From Candidatus Pelagibacter sp. (GTDB lineage: Bacteria; Pseudomonadota; Alphaproteobacteria; Pelagibacterales; Pelagibacteraceae), in NCBI GenBank assembly GCA_028103285.1, contig JAOHNF010000023.1, forward strand, positions 1 through 6,682: a stretch of DNA of 6,682 bases, written 5' to 3'. The notes beneath the pieces are model-generated. The model was not told the DNA's origin. It did not search any database and saw only the letters and a program-made list of their open reading frames with translations. Of the stretch, positions 1 through 6,682 are shown one piece after another. Each line of letters opens with the position of its first letter. The stretch's first letter is position 1. Made by a program: the position numbers and the translations under genes.

Positions 1-1
1 T

Positions 2-496
2 ACAGGTTCTATTAATTTTTTTTTAGAAGATTATAAAATAGGAAATTGTCCCTATAATTCTAATTGGATAATTAAAACCTATGGAAAATCTGAATTTGAA
101 AAAATTTCAAATAAAATAATTTTATGTTCTGGAACAGTTCTTGGTAAATTTGAGAGAGTCCAAGAATATTTAAAATTAATGACAACACATATTGAAAAAT
201 TCAAATATAAGAAAAATTTCAAATATTTTGTTACTTTGCGAACAGACCCTGAAGGAAGAGGTTGTGACCAAGGTCATGCCAATTATATTGTTCATAAAGA
301 AATAATTAAAAACATAAAATTTTATTCTAATAGTAAAGGCCCTTTTGCTACAGTATTTTATTTAAAAAAAATAAGATTTAATAAAGATTCAAAATTAATA
401 AATGAATTAGGAGATCCATATTTACTGGTTCATCAGTATGATAAACGTTATGATGAATTTGAAAAAAACGTAAATATTATAAAACAGAATTTATAG
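2..496 (+). CDS. Glycosyltransferase-like protein, 5'-truncated by window edge
   Basis: The reading frame is open from base 2 to a TAG at 494-496, giving 164 visible residues. The true start is upstream of the window; the ATG at 179 is visible residue 60, inside a continuous frame, and is not a credible start. Visible landmarks are a Cys-Ser-Gly-Thr stretch (CSGTVLG, residues 42-48), DQGHANYIVH (89-98) with a DQ pair, and VHQYDKR (143-149) near the C-terminus. The SGT, D-Q-x-H-N-Y and HQYD pattern reminds me of uncharacterised nucleotide-diphospho-sugar transferase-like (GT-A fold) proteins, which would act on surface polysaccharide or glycans. That assignment is from memory of the pattern only; donor, acceptor and the missing N-terminal DxD region cannot be judged. 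No membrane segment is visible. It ends 10 bp before the 3' end of an opposing tRNA-Arg, so it may be the edge of a variable surface-glycan segment, which is inference. Confidence 0.6.
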   Translation, partial: TGSINFFLEDYKIGNCPYNSNWIIKTYGKSEFEKISNKIILCSGTVLGKFERVQEYLKLMTTHIEKFKYKKNFKYFVTLRTDPEGRGCDQGHANYIVHKEIIKNIKFYSNSKGPFATVFYLKKIRFNKDSKLINELGDPYLLVHQYDKRYDEFEKNVNIIKQNL

Positions 497-506
497 ATAA
501 AGTTTT

Positions 507-584
507 TGGTGCGCCGGATAGGAGTCGAACCCATAACCTCCGGAGCCGAAATCCGGCGCTCTATCCAGTTGAAGCTACCGGCGC
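507..584 (-). tRNA. tRNA-Arg (anticodon UCG)
   Basis: The reverse complement folds into a complete cloverleaf of 78 nt. The acceptor stem is a perfect 7 bp (GCGCCGG with CCGGCGC), followed by discriminator A and an encoded CCA. The anticodon stem is 5 bp (CCGGA/TCCGG) with loop TTTCGGC, so the anticodon is TCG (bases 549-547), which decodes Arg CGA and probably other CGN codons. The variable loop is 5 nt (AGGTT). The T arm is ATGGG/CCTAT with loop TTCGACT and one G-T wobble. The D arm (575-558) carries one extra T compared with the common GCTC...GAGC form, so it is either a stem with a T-G pair and enlarged loop or has a bulged T. The gene is far more GC-rich than its surroundings, as expected for tRNA in an AT-rich genome. 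It is transcribed opposite to both neighbours. Confidence 0.95.
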
Positions 585-609
585 ATAATTATGTAATTTA
601 GATTAATTT

Positions 610-1590
610 ATGAATAAAACAATAAAATTTTTAGTAAATGAAAAAAATTCTGAAAGAAGATTAGATATTTTTTTATCAAATGAGATAAAGGAATTAACAC
701 GCTCTTATTTAAAAAAACTTATCGAAAAAAATAAAGTAAAGGTAAATAAGTTAATAATCACTTCGCCTTCAACTAAGGTAAAAACTGGTGATAAAATAGT
801 TGTTGATATTATTCAAGAAGCAAACCTTAAGCTTACACCAAGTAAAATTAAGTTAGATATTGTGTATGAGGATAAAGACCTTCTGATTATAAACAAACCT
901 AAAGGCATGGTAGTTCACCCTGGAGCTGGAAATTATAAGAACACACTAGTTAATGCACTTATATATAAATATAAAAATAGTCTTTCTAATATAAATGGAA
1001 ATGCAAGACCAGGAATTGTCCATAGGATTGATAAAGATACTAGCGGATTGTTGGTTATAGCAAAAAATAATTTAGCTCATTCTAATTTAGGAAAACAGTT
1101 TAGTGAACACAGTATTAAAAGAAAATATCAGTGCTTAGCTTGGGGTGTAATTCGACCGTTAAATGGACGTATTGAAACATTAATATCAAGAAACAAAAAA
1201 AATAGACAACTAATGACAGTTAGTGATGTTAGTGGAAAAAAAGCTATTACAAACTACAAAACAATAAAAATTTTTAATATTAAAGATGTTCCAAAAATTA
1301 GTCTTATAGAATGTGAATTAGAGACAGGTAGAACACACCAAATAAGAGTCCATTTAAAGTATAAAGGCACTTCTCTGCTTGGAGATAAACAATACGGTAA
1401 AAAAAATATTAAATTTAAAAAAATAAATAAAGATTTTTTTAACAAACTTTCAAAACTGAATGGGCAAGCATTACACGCTCAAACTTTAGAATTTATTCAT
1501 CCTGTAAAAAAAAAAAGATTTAATTTTGAGTCCAAATTACCTTTGGACTTTAAAAAAACGTTAGATTTGCTTAATAATTTAAATGGTTGA
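610..1590 (+). CDS. rluD: 23S rRNA pseudouridine synthase, RluA/RluD family
   Basis: This cytoplasmic enzyme isomerises uridines to pseudouridine in 23S rRNA; RluD of E. coli acts on helix 69 (1911/1915/1917). The 326 residues match the usual family length. An S4 RNA-binding domain occupies roughly residues 15-68. The catalytic domain follows with INKPKGMVVHPG (94-105), the catalytic loop HRIDKDTSG (138-146; D141 is the expected nucleophile, with I in place of the usual L), ETGRTHQIRVHLK (238-250), LLGDKQYG (256-263) and ALHAQTLEFIHP (287-298). The S4 domain and the position upstream of rpoH, an arrangement I know from other alphaproteobacteria, favour RluD over RluA or RluC, but the exact target uridines are not provable here. 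The ATG at 610 gives the family-length N-terminus; no Shine-Dalgarno is visible. A run of 11 A's lies at 1506-1516 inside the gene. rpoH starts 30 bp downstream on the same strand, so co-transcription is likely. Confidence 0.93.
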   Translation: MNKTIKFLVNEKNSERRLDIFLSNEIKELTRSYLKKLIEKNKVKVNKLIITSPSTKVKTGDKIVVDIIQEANLKLTPSKIKLDIVYEDKDLLIINKPKGMVVHPGAGNYKNTLVNALIYKYKNSLSNINGNARPGIVHRIDKDTSGLLVIAKNNLAHSNLGKQFSEHSIKRKYQCLAWGVIRPLNGRIETLISRNKKNRQLMTVSDVSGKKAITNYKTIKIFNIKDVPKISLIECELETGRTHQIRVHLKYKGTSLLGDKQYGKKNIKFKKINKDFFNKLSKLNGQALHAQTLEFIHPVKKKRFNFESKLPLDFKKTLDLLNNLNG

Positions 1591-1620
1591 AAATTTTCAA
1601 TTAATATATAATTTAAGAAT

Positions 1621-2517
1621 ATGCCAGCTAAAAATCAAATAAATAATTTACCGACTCCTTCAATAGGTGGGCTATCTATCTATCTTGCTCAAATTAAAAA
1701 ATTTCCAATGTTGGACTCGGAAGAAGAATATATGTTAGCTAAAAATTGGAGAGAAAATGGAAATTTAAAATCTGCGCATAAGCTTGTTACTAGTCATTTA
1801 AGATTAGTTGCTAAAATTGCCATGGGTTACAGAGGTTACGGTTTACCTGTAAATGAATTAATATCTGAGGGTAATTTAGGTTTGATGCAAGCCGTAAAAA
1901 AATTTGATCCTGAAAAAGGTTTTAGACTTGCAACTTATGCAATGTGGTGGATAAGAGCTTCAATTCAAGAATATGTTTTAAGGTCGTGGAGTTTAGTTAA
2001 AATGGGAACAACTACAGCTCAAAAAAAATTATTCTTCAACTTAAAAAAAATAAAAAATCAAATTGCTCCGGGCCAAGATGGAGATTTAAAAGATGAACAG
2101 GTTAATGAAATTTCAAAAAGATTAGATGTTGAGTCTCATGAAGTAATCAATATGAATAGACGTATGATGGGTCATGAAAAATCACTTAATGATCCAATTA
2201 AAAGTGGGGAGACAGATGAATGGCAAGATTGGTTAGTTGATGATAGTCTAGATCAAGAATTAGTTGTTTCACAAAAACAAGAGTATGATGACAAAAAAGA
2301 ACTCTTGAATAGCGCAATGAAAATTTTAAATGACAGAGAAAAAGAAATAATTACTGCTCGAAGATTGTCAGAAGCGCCACAAACATTAGAAAAATTAAGT
2401 CAAAAATATAAAATTAGTAGAGAAAGAATTAGGCAAATAGAAACTAAAGCTTTTGAAAAATTACAAAAATCTATGATTAATGCTAGCAAAAGTAAAAATT
2501 TACTCCCTACAAATTAG
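1621..2517 (+). CDS. rpoH: Heat-shock RNA polymerase sigma factor (sigma-32)
   Basis: This factor directs RNA polymerase to heat-shock promoters (chaperones, proteases). The 298 residues fit alphaproteobacterial RpoH. Region 2 is clear: [18 protein letters not shown] (59-76), [18 protein letters not shown] (79-96, core binding) and [20 protein letters not shown] (101-120, -10 recognition). The RpoH box, QKKLFFNLK at 134-142, separates sigma-32 from the primary sigma RpoD. Region 4.2 with its helix-turn-helix lies at about 253-280, ending in [16 protein letters not shown]. There is no RpoD-type region 1.1. The ATG at 1621 gives the expected N-terminus; the leader is short and has no clear Shine-Dalgarno. 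A TATAAT at 1607-1612 is too close to the start to be convincing as a promoter with a normal leader, so transcription probably comes mainly through rluD. The TAG stop overlaps the stop of the convergent purA by 4 nt (2514-2517). Confidence 0.96.
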   Translation: MPAKNQINNLPTPSIGGLSIYLAQIKKFPMLDSEEEYMLAKNWRENGNLKSAHKLVTSHLRLVAKIAMGYRGYGLPVNELISEGNLGLMQAVKKFDPEKGFRLATYAMWWIRASIQEYVLRSWSLVKMGTTTAQKKLFFNLKKIKNQIAPGQDGDLKDEQVNEISKRLDVESHEVINMNRRMMGHEKSLNDPIKSGETDEWQDWLVDDSLDQELVVSQKQEYDDKKELLNSAMKILNDREKEIITARRLSEAPQTLEKLSQKYKISRERIRQIETKAFEKLQKSMINASKSKNLLPTN

Positions 2518-3806
2518 GTATTAAAAGGGTCTTCGACTAATATTGTATCATCTCTCTCAGGACTGGTAGAAACACTAGATATTCTCGCCCCAATAAAATC
2601 TTCTAAAGCGAGAATATACTTTTTAGCATTATCAGGTAAGTCTTTAAAGTTTCTTATGCCCTGTGTTTTAGATTTCCATCCTGGGAAAGTTTTATATATT
2701 GGTTTAACATTAAATTGATCCTCAGAAGCTGCTGGCAAATAATCTATTTTTTTTCCATTAAGTTCATACTCAACACACATTTTTATTTCATCAAGCTCAT
2801 CTAATACATCTAATTTAGTTAAAGCTATTCCATTAATTCCTGAAATCTTAATAGTTTGACGTACAAGTACTCCATCGAACCAACCACATCTTCTTTTTCT
2901 GGCTGTTACGGTTCCAAATTCTTTTCCTCTTCTTCCTAAATTTTCTCCAATTTCATCGTTTAATTCTGTAGGGAAGGGTCCACTTCCTACTCTAGTAGTG
3001 TAAGCTTTAGTTATTCCTAGAACATAATTGATCTTATCAGGACCTAAGCCTGAACCAGTTGCTGCCATAGCTGGGACAGTATTTGATGATGTTACATAAG
3101 GATAAGTTCCGTGATCTACATCTAAAAGTATACCCTGGGCACCTTCAAATAAAATTTTTTTTCCATCATTATTAAATTTATTTAATTTTAACCATACCGG
3201 TTGTGCAAATTTTAAAATTTCAGGTGCAATTTTTAATAATTTCTTTTTTAGATCATCTTTTTTGTATATTCTTTTATTCAAGCCTTTTCTAATTGCATTA
3301 TGGTGTAATAAGACATTTTCTAATCTATTGTCTAAATTACTTTCTGATCTTAAATCCATAACTCTAATAGATCGCCTTCCAACTTTATCCTCGTAACAAG
3401 GTCCAATGCCTCTTCTTGTGGTGCCAATTTTTCCTTTACCTGCGGCATCCTCTCTTATTTCATCCATTTCTTGATGAAAAGGAAGAATTAGTGAGGCAGA
3501 TTCTGAGATCATAAAATTTTCAGGCATTACATTTACACCTTGTTTTTTAATTTCTTCAATTTCACTTAGAAGCGACCATGGGTCGATAACTACACCATTT
3601 CCAAGGATAGAAATTTTGCCTTTTCTGACAATACCAGATGGTAACAATCTAAGTTTAAATACTTTTTTATCAATGACTAAAGTGTGTCCTGCGTTATGAC
3701 CGCCTTGAAAGCGAACTACTACATCAGCTTCACTTGAGAGCCAATCGACTATCTTTCCTTTACCTTCATCTCCCCACTGCGATCCTACTACTACTACATT
3801 TTTCAT
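2514..3806 (-). CDS. purA: Adenylosuccinate synthetase
   Basis: PurA catalyses the GTP-dependent joining of IMP and aspartate to adenylosuccinate, the first committed step to AMP, in the cytoplasm. The 430 residues are the normal length. Visible signatures are QWGDEGKGK (10-18) with the catalytic Asp at 13, GGHNAGHT (35-42) with the catalytic His at 41, GIGPCYEDK (133-141), [20 protein letters not shown] (221-240), [12 protein letters not shown] (271-282), the aspartate/nucleotide-binding [11 protein letters not shown] (301-311) and TKLDVLD (330-336). The C-terminus [15 protein letters not shown] is family-typical. The start ATG shares its A with the thiD stop (TAATG, 3808-3804), so translation is probably coupled to thiD; no separate Shine-Dalgarno is seen. 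It is the last gene visible in the folP-glmM-thiD-purA direction. It runs tail-to-tail into rpoH with overlapping stops, so its own transcription must end inside the rpoH region. Confidence 0.98.
   Translation of the reverse strand: MKNVVVVGSQWGDEGKGKIVDWLSSEADVVVRFQGGHNAGHTLVIDKKVFKLRLLPSGIVRKGKISILGNGVVIDPWSLLSEIEEIKKQGVNVMPENFMISESASLILPFHQEMDEIREDAAGKGKIGTTRRGIGPCYEDKVGRRSIRVMDLRSESNLDNRLENVLLHHNAIRKGLNKRIYKKDDLKKKLLKIAPEILKFAQPVWLKLNKFNNDGKKILFEGAQGILLDVDHGTYPYVTSSNTVPAMAATGSGLGPDKINYVLGITKAYTTRVGSGPFPTELNDEIGENLGRRGKEFGTVTARKRRCGWFDGVLVRQTIKISGINGIALTKLDVLDELDEIKMCVEYELNGKKIDYLPAASEDQFNVKPIYKTFPGWKSKTQGIRNFKDLPDNAKKYILALEDFIGARISSVSTSPERDDTILVEDPFNT
2579..2624 (+). terminator. Candidate rho-independent terminator for rluD-rpoH, inside purA
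   Basis: A perfect 10-bp inverted repeat, ATATTCTCGC at 2579-2588 and GCGAGAATAT at 2608-2617, encloses a 19-nt loop. It is followed after two bases (AC) by five T's at 2620-2624. Read on the plus strand this is stem plus U-tract, starting 62 bp after the rpoH stop. On the minus strand no T-run follows, so it would not stop purA transcription. The same bases encode purA residues about 397-410 on the other strand. The stem has four G-C pairs, clustered at the loop end, and the loop is long, so strength is uncertain. The convergent genes leave no intergenic room for a terminator, which makes this location plausible. Confidence 0.5.
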
Positions 3807-4618
3807 TATTTAAATTTTTTATTAACAGTTATTGAATTCAAGTGATTTATTGGGCCATTTCCTTTTCCTAAATTTAAGTTTGATTTAATTGCTTCATTAA
3901 CATATTTAATTCCTAGCTCACAGGATTTAATCAAATCTTTTCCACATGATAAATTAGCTGTGATAGCTGATGATAACGTGCAACCAGTTCCGTGGGTATT
4001 TTTAGATCTGTATTTTTTACTTTTAAAAACTTTAATTTTTTTTTTGGTTAATAAAATATCATTCATTTGATTTGAATTTAAATGTCCACCTTTAATAAGA
4101 ACATTCTTCGCACCAAGTTTAAGCAAAACCTTACCTGCTAAAATCATATCATCGGTTGAATTAATTTTAATTTTTGTTAAAAGTTCTGCTTCTGGAATAT
4201 TAGGAGTAATTAAAAATATTTTTTTTATTAATTTATCCTTTATATCTTTTATTGCCTTGTTATTTATTAACTTTGCACCTCCTTTTGCCACCATTACTGG
4301 ATCAAGAACTATTTTATTTACATTAATTTTTTTTAATGATTTTATAACTGCTGAAATAACTTTTTGTGAATGAAGCATTCCAATCTTAATCGCATTAGGC
4401 TTTATATCTTTCGAAGTAAATTCGATCTGACTTGATATTTCTTTAGATTTAATAGCAATAATTGATTTAACGCCGGTTGTGTTTTGAGCTGTTACCGCTG
4501 TTATTGCTGTCATTGCATAGCAGCCTAGTGAAGTTACTGTTTTAATGTCAGCTTGAATACCTGCTCCTCCTGAAGAGTCTGATCCTGCAATAATTAAAAC
4601 TTTGGATTTTGGGAGCAT
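3806..4618 (-). CDS. thiD: Hydroxymethylpyrimidine / phosphomethylpyrimidine kinase
   Basis: ThiD phosphorylates 4-amino-5-hydroxymethyl-2-methylpyrimidine (HMP) and then HMP-phosphate, supplying HMP-PP for thiamin phosphate synthesis. The 270 residues match the ribokinase-like ThiD family. Visible motifs are [17 protein letters not shown] (11-27, substrate binding), TAVTAQNT (40-47), IKIGML (77-82), [11 protein letters not shown] (104-114), [10 protein letters not shown] (138-147), LIKGGH (174-179) and the anion-hole/catalytic segment [11 protein letters not shown] (209-219) with Cys213. The ATG at 4618 gives the full N-terminus and starts one base after the glmM stop. No other thiamin gene is in view, and this packing leaves no space for a TPP riboswitch directly ahead of thiD. 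If the host is SAR11, where de novo HMP synthesis (ThiC) is known to be absent, ThiD would serve salvage of exogenous pyrimidine; that is inference from taxonomy. Confidence 0.96.
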   Translation of the reverse strand: MLPKSKVLIIAGSDSSGGAGIQADIKTVTSLGCYAMTAITAVTAQNTTGVKSIIAIKSKEISSQIEFTSKDIKPNAIKIGMLHSQKVISAVIKSLKKINVNKIVLDPVMVAKGGAKLINNKAIKDIKDKLIKKIFLITPNIPEAELLTKIKINSTDDMILAGKVLLKLGAKNVLIKGGHLNSNQMNDILLTKKKIKVFKSKKYRSKNTHGTGCTLSSAITANLSCGKDLIKSCELGIKYVNEAIKSNLNLGKGNGPINHLNSITVNKKFK

Positions 4619-4619
4619 G

Positions 4620-5951
4620 CTAATGAATTGTTTTTTTTATTATATTTATGCATTTATCAATTAAAGAGTAATTGAATGACTCACACATAATTCTAATTTT
4701 AGGCTCTGTGCCAGAAGGCCTTACTAATAATCTTCCTTTATTCTTTATCAATGTATTAGCAAATTTGATTGCATTTTTACACTTCGGGGTATTAATTACT
4801 TTTTTATCTTTAACTTTAATATTTATTAATTTTTGTGGAACTGACTCATATACTTTAAAAATTTCACTGGCTGATTGACCTTTTCTTAAGGCAAATAAAA
4901 CTTCTAAAGCTACTAGAAGTCCATCTCCAGTCGTTGCAAATTTTCCAAGAATAATATGGCCTGATTGTTCACCACCTAAATTAAAGTTATTTTTTTTCAT
5001 TAATTCTTTTACATATCTGTCACCAACTTTTGATCTTAAAAACTTAATTTTTTCTCTTAAAAAAAAATTTTCTAAACCATAATTTGACATTAAAGTTCCA
5101 ACTACTCCTCCTCTAAGAATTTTTTTTCGCTTCCATCTTTTTGCAATCATTGCAATTATTTGATCTCCATCAATTAATTTTGATTTTTCATCACACATAA
5201 TAACTCTGTCAGCATCTCCATCTAATGCAATACCAAGATCTGCTTTATATTTTTTAACATTTTTTTTAATAACTTCAGAATGTGTGGACCCACATTTAAA
5301 ATTAATATTTAATCCATTAGGATTTGCTCCTATTGGAAAAACTTTAGCCCCAAGATCACAAAGTATTTTTGGAGCAGATTTGTAGCCAGCTCCATTAGCG
5401 CAATCAATAACAATTTTCATTCCTTTTAAGCTAAAATCTTTAGGAAAATTAGTTCTTAAAATTTTTAAGTATTTATCATTTCCATCTTCTAGTCTTTTTA
5501 CTCTGCCTAGTTTTTTTGGATCGGATAAATGACTTATTGTTTTTGAGTCAATTAGACTTTCAATTTTTTTTTCTATTTTATCAGATAATTTCAAGCCATC
5601 TGGTCCAAACAATTTTAAACCATTATCATAGTATGGATTATGTGATGCAGTAATCATGATACCCATGTTAGCTTTCATCTTTTTAGTAAGCATTGCTAAT
5701 CCGTTAGTAGGTAAAGGTCCAAGAGTAAAAATATGCATGCCTGCAGATGCAAGTCCTGAAACTAAGGCTGGCTCTAAGGTATATCCTGATAGTCTTGTGT
5801 CTTTAGCAATTATAGCTACCTGTTTTTTCTTTTTTAAATTTTTAAAGTATGTTCCAACTGCTAGGCCAAATTTAAAAAATTTTTCACCATTTATATAGTT
5901 AGTGTTTACAGTTCCTCTAATACCGTCAGTACCAAAATATTTTTTCTTCAT
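4620..5951 (-). CDS. glmM: Phosphoglucosamine mutase
   Basis: GlmM interconverts glucosamine-6-phosphate and glucosamine-1-phosphate, feeding UDP-GlcNAc for peptidoglycan and lipopolysaccharide. The 443 residues are the standard length. All four alpha-D-phosphohexomutase signatures are present: FGTDGIRG (6-13); the phosphoserine loop TASHNP (101-106), with the phospho-accepting Ser103; the metal-binding DGDADR (244-249); and the sugar-binding GGEQSGH (326-332) with the phosphate-binding RPSGTEP (411-417). The N-terminal FGTDGIRG and overall pattern indicate GlmM and not phosphomannomutase or phosphoglucomutase. The ATG overlaps the folP stop in an ATGA (5951-5948), a classic translational-coupling junction, and no Shine-Dalgarno is evident. 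The folP-glmM pair is a widely conserved bacterial neighbourhood, also found in E. coli. The gene holds several 8-9 base T runs on the plus strand, for example near 5564-5572. Confidence 0.98.
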   Translation of the reverse strand: MKKKYFGTDGIRGTVNTNYINGEKFFKFGLAVGTYFKNLKKKKQVAIIAKDTRLSGYTLEPALVSGLASAGMHIFTLGPLPTNGLAMLTKKMKANMGIMITASHNPYYDNGLKLFGPDGLKLSDKIEKKIESLIDSKTISHLSDPKKLGRVKRLEDGNDKYLKILRTNFPKDFSLKGMKIVIDCANGAGYKSAPKILCDLGAKVFPIGANPNGLNINFKCGSTHSEVIKKNVKKYKADLGIALDGDADRVIMCDEKSKLIDGDQIIAMIAKRWKRKKILRGGVVGTLMSNYGLENFFLREKIKFLRSKVGDRYVKELMKKNNFNLGGEQSGHIILGKFATTGDGLLVALEVLFALRKGQSASEIFKVYESVPQKLINIKVKDKKVINTPKCKNAIKFANTLIKNKGRLLVRPSGTEPKIRIMCESFNYSLIDKCINIIKKTIH

Positions 5952-6682
5952 CTATTTAATAAGGTTTCAAATATTAAGATACCTTGTTTAATTTCCTTAA
6001 CATTATGTACTCTAAAAATTTTAATTCCTTGAGAGAGAGAAAATAAAACTGATGACAATGTCCCTCCTAGTCTTTCTTTTGTATCAAAATTTTTAGAAAT
6101 TTGATTAATAAATCTCTTTCTTGATGTTCCAATTAATATAGGAAATCCCAATGAATGAAATATAGAAATTTTGTTTAATATCATCAAATTATGTTTCAAA
6201 TTTTTTCCAAATCCAATTCCTGGATCTAAAACTATCATATTTGAGTATTTATCTTTTTTAAGCTTTGATATTTCGCTTTCAAAAAAATCATAAATATCTA
6301 GCAAAACATGATGGTATTTGGGATTAATTTGCATTGTTTGTGGTGTACCTTGCATATGGTGGATAATTTTCCACAAATTTTTATTTCTAATTGTATTAAA
6401 AGAGTCTTTATCAAATTTAAAGCAAGATACGTCATTAATAATATCGACATTGTGTTTAATCGCATTTTTCATAACTAAGGATTTTCTAGTATCTATAGAA
6501 AGTGATGTTTTAGGAAATAGTTTTTTAAATATTTTTATAACTGTTTTAACTCTTTCCCATTCTATTTTAGTGGAAATAATTTTTGAGCCAGGTCTAGTAG
6601 ATTCTCCGCCTATATCTATAATATCAGCTCCAGAATTTATCATCTCTGCAATTCTTATTAATGCTTTTTTTTTCAGATTAAA
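5948..6682 (-). CDS. folP: Dihydropteroate synthase, 5'-truncated by window edge
   Basis: FolP condenses p-aminobenzoate with 6-hydroxymethyl-7,8-dihydropterin diphosphate to form dihydropteroate in folate synthesis; it is the sulfonamide target. The frame is open to the window edge, giving 244 visible residues. The ATG at 6643 is internal because 13 upstream codons continue the helix before the first signature. Counting from the first visible residue, motifs are GADIIDIGGESTRPGS (18-33), SIDTRKS (62-68), IINDVSCF (81-88), the MQGTPQTMQ loop (110-118), VLDPGIGFGKN (151-161), GTSRKRFI (185-192, binding Lys at 189) and RVHNVKEI (224-231, Arg and His expected to contact substrate). By comparison with E. 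coli FolP, roughly the first 30-35 residues are missing, including the NVTPDSFSDGG segment. The TGA stop overlaps the glmM ATG by 4 nt. Confidence 0.96.
   Translation of the reverse strand, partial: FNLKKKALIRIAEMINSGADIIDIGGESTRPGSKIISTKIEWERVKTVIKIFKKLFPKTSLSIDTRKSLVMKNAIKHNVDIINDVSCFKFDKDSFNTIRNKNLWKIIHHMQGTPQTMQINPKYHHVLLDIYDFFESEISKLKKDKYSNMIVLDPGIGFGKNLKHNLMILNKISIFHSLGFPILIGTSRKRFINQISKNFDTKERLGGTLSSVLFSLSQGIKIFRVHNVKEIKQGILIFETLLNR

Noticed and set aside
179..496. A separate 105-residue protein starting at the ATG at 179
   Set aside because: The same frame is open without a stop back to base 2 and contains a motif-like CSGTVLG segment before this ATG, so the gene is simply cut by the window edge.
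490..507. Hairpin TTTAT-AG-ATAAA followed by GTTTTT after the glycosyltransferase-like gene
   Set aside because: The stem is made only of A-T pairs with a 2-nt loop, so it is unlikely to be a stable terminator.
1254..1445. Minus-strand open frame of 63 codons inside rluD
   Set aside because: It is the antisense shadow of the conserved RluD catalytic domain; its protein shows no domain and is what AT-rich antisense frames look like.
1587..1612. Possible rpoH promoter: TTGAAA (1587-1592) and TATAAT (1607-1612)
   Set aside because: The spacer is only 14 bp, the predicted start would leave almost no leader before the ATG at 1621, and TATAAT arises easily in such AT-rich DNA.
2481..2488. Perfect 8-bp palindrome TGCTAGCA near the end of rpoH
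   Set aside because: It lies within coding sequence, has no loop and no T-run, and does not recur nearby; chance is enough to explain it.
2491..2504. AGTAAAAATTTACT inverted repeat as a purA-operon terminator (minus strand)
   Set aside because: The stem is at most 6 bp with a single G-C pair and a tiny loop; on the minus strand only a short T run follows. Too weak to call, although the position just past the purA stop is suitable.
4672..4878. Plus-strand open frame of 68 codons inside glmM
   Set aside because: Antisense to the conserved C-terminal part of GlmM, including RPSGTEP; no independent start signal or family.
5656..5898. Plus-strand open frame of 80 codons inside glmM
   Set aside because: Antisense to the GlmM N-terminal domain; it holds no recognisable motif.
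5948..6643. folP starting at the ATG at 6643
   Set aside because: The frame continues upstream to the window edge with residues that fit the helix preceding GADIIDIGGESTRPG; the essential N-terminal FolP segment must lie outside.

Overview
This is a strongly AT-rich, densely packed bacterial chromosome segment that carries mostly housekeeping genes. Three things suggest an alphaproteobacterium of the SAR11/Pelagibacter type: the low GC, the lysine/asparagine/isoleucine-rich proteins with very short or overlapping gene junctions, and the gene set rluD-rpoH next to purA, with folP-glmM-thiD behind it. This placement is inferred from composition and gene content and was not tested by any search.

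Left end (2-496, + strand): the 3' part of a protein whose start lies outside the window. It resembles GT-A-fold glycosyltransferase-like proteins, but the family call is tentative. Next, on the minus strand at 507-584, is a tRNA-Arg with anticodon UCG and an encoded CCA end. After only 25 bp come two plus-strand genes: rluD (610-1590, 23S rRNA pseudouridine synthase) and rpoH (1621-2517, heat-shock sigma factor).

Right part (2514-6682, minus strand): a tight operon read folP - glmM - thiD - purA. folP is cut by the window edge. Junctions are a 4-nt ATGA overlap (folP/glmM), a 1-nt gap (glmM/thiD) and a 1-nt TAATG overlap (thiD/purA). The operon joins folate synthesis, amino-sugar precursor supply for the cell wall, thiamin-pyrimidine phosphorylation and AMP synthesis. 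purA and rpoH converge and their stop codons overlap, so there is no intergenic space for a terminator.

The best non-coding signal is a perfect 10-bp inverted repeat followed by five T's at 2579-2624. It lies inside the 3' end of purA but is oriented to stop plus-strand (rpoH) transcription. I see no mobile element, CRISPR array or phage gene, and nothing that looks like a new multi-gene system. No stretch longer than about 30 bp lacks a gene.
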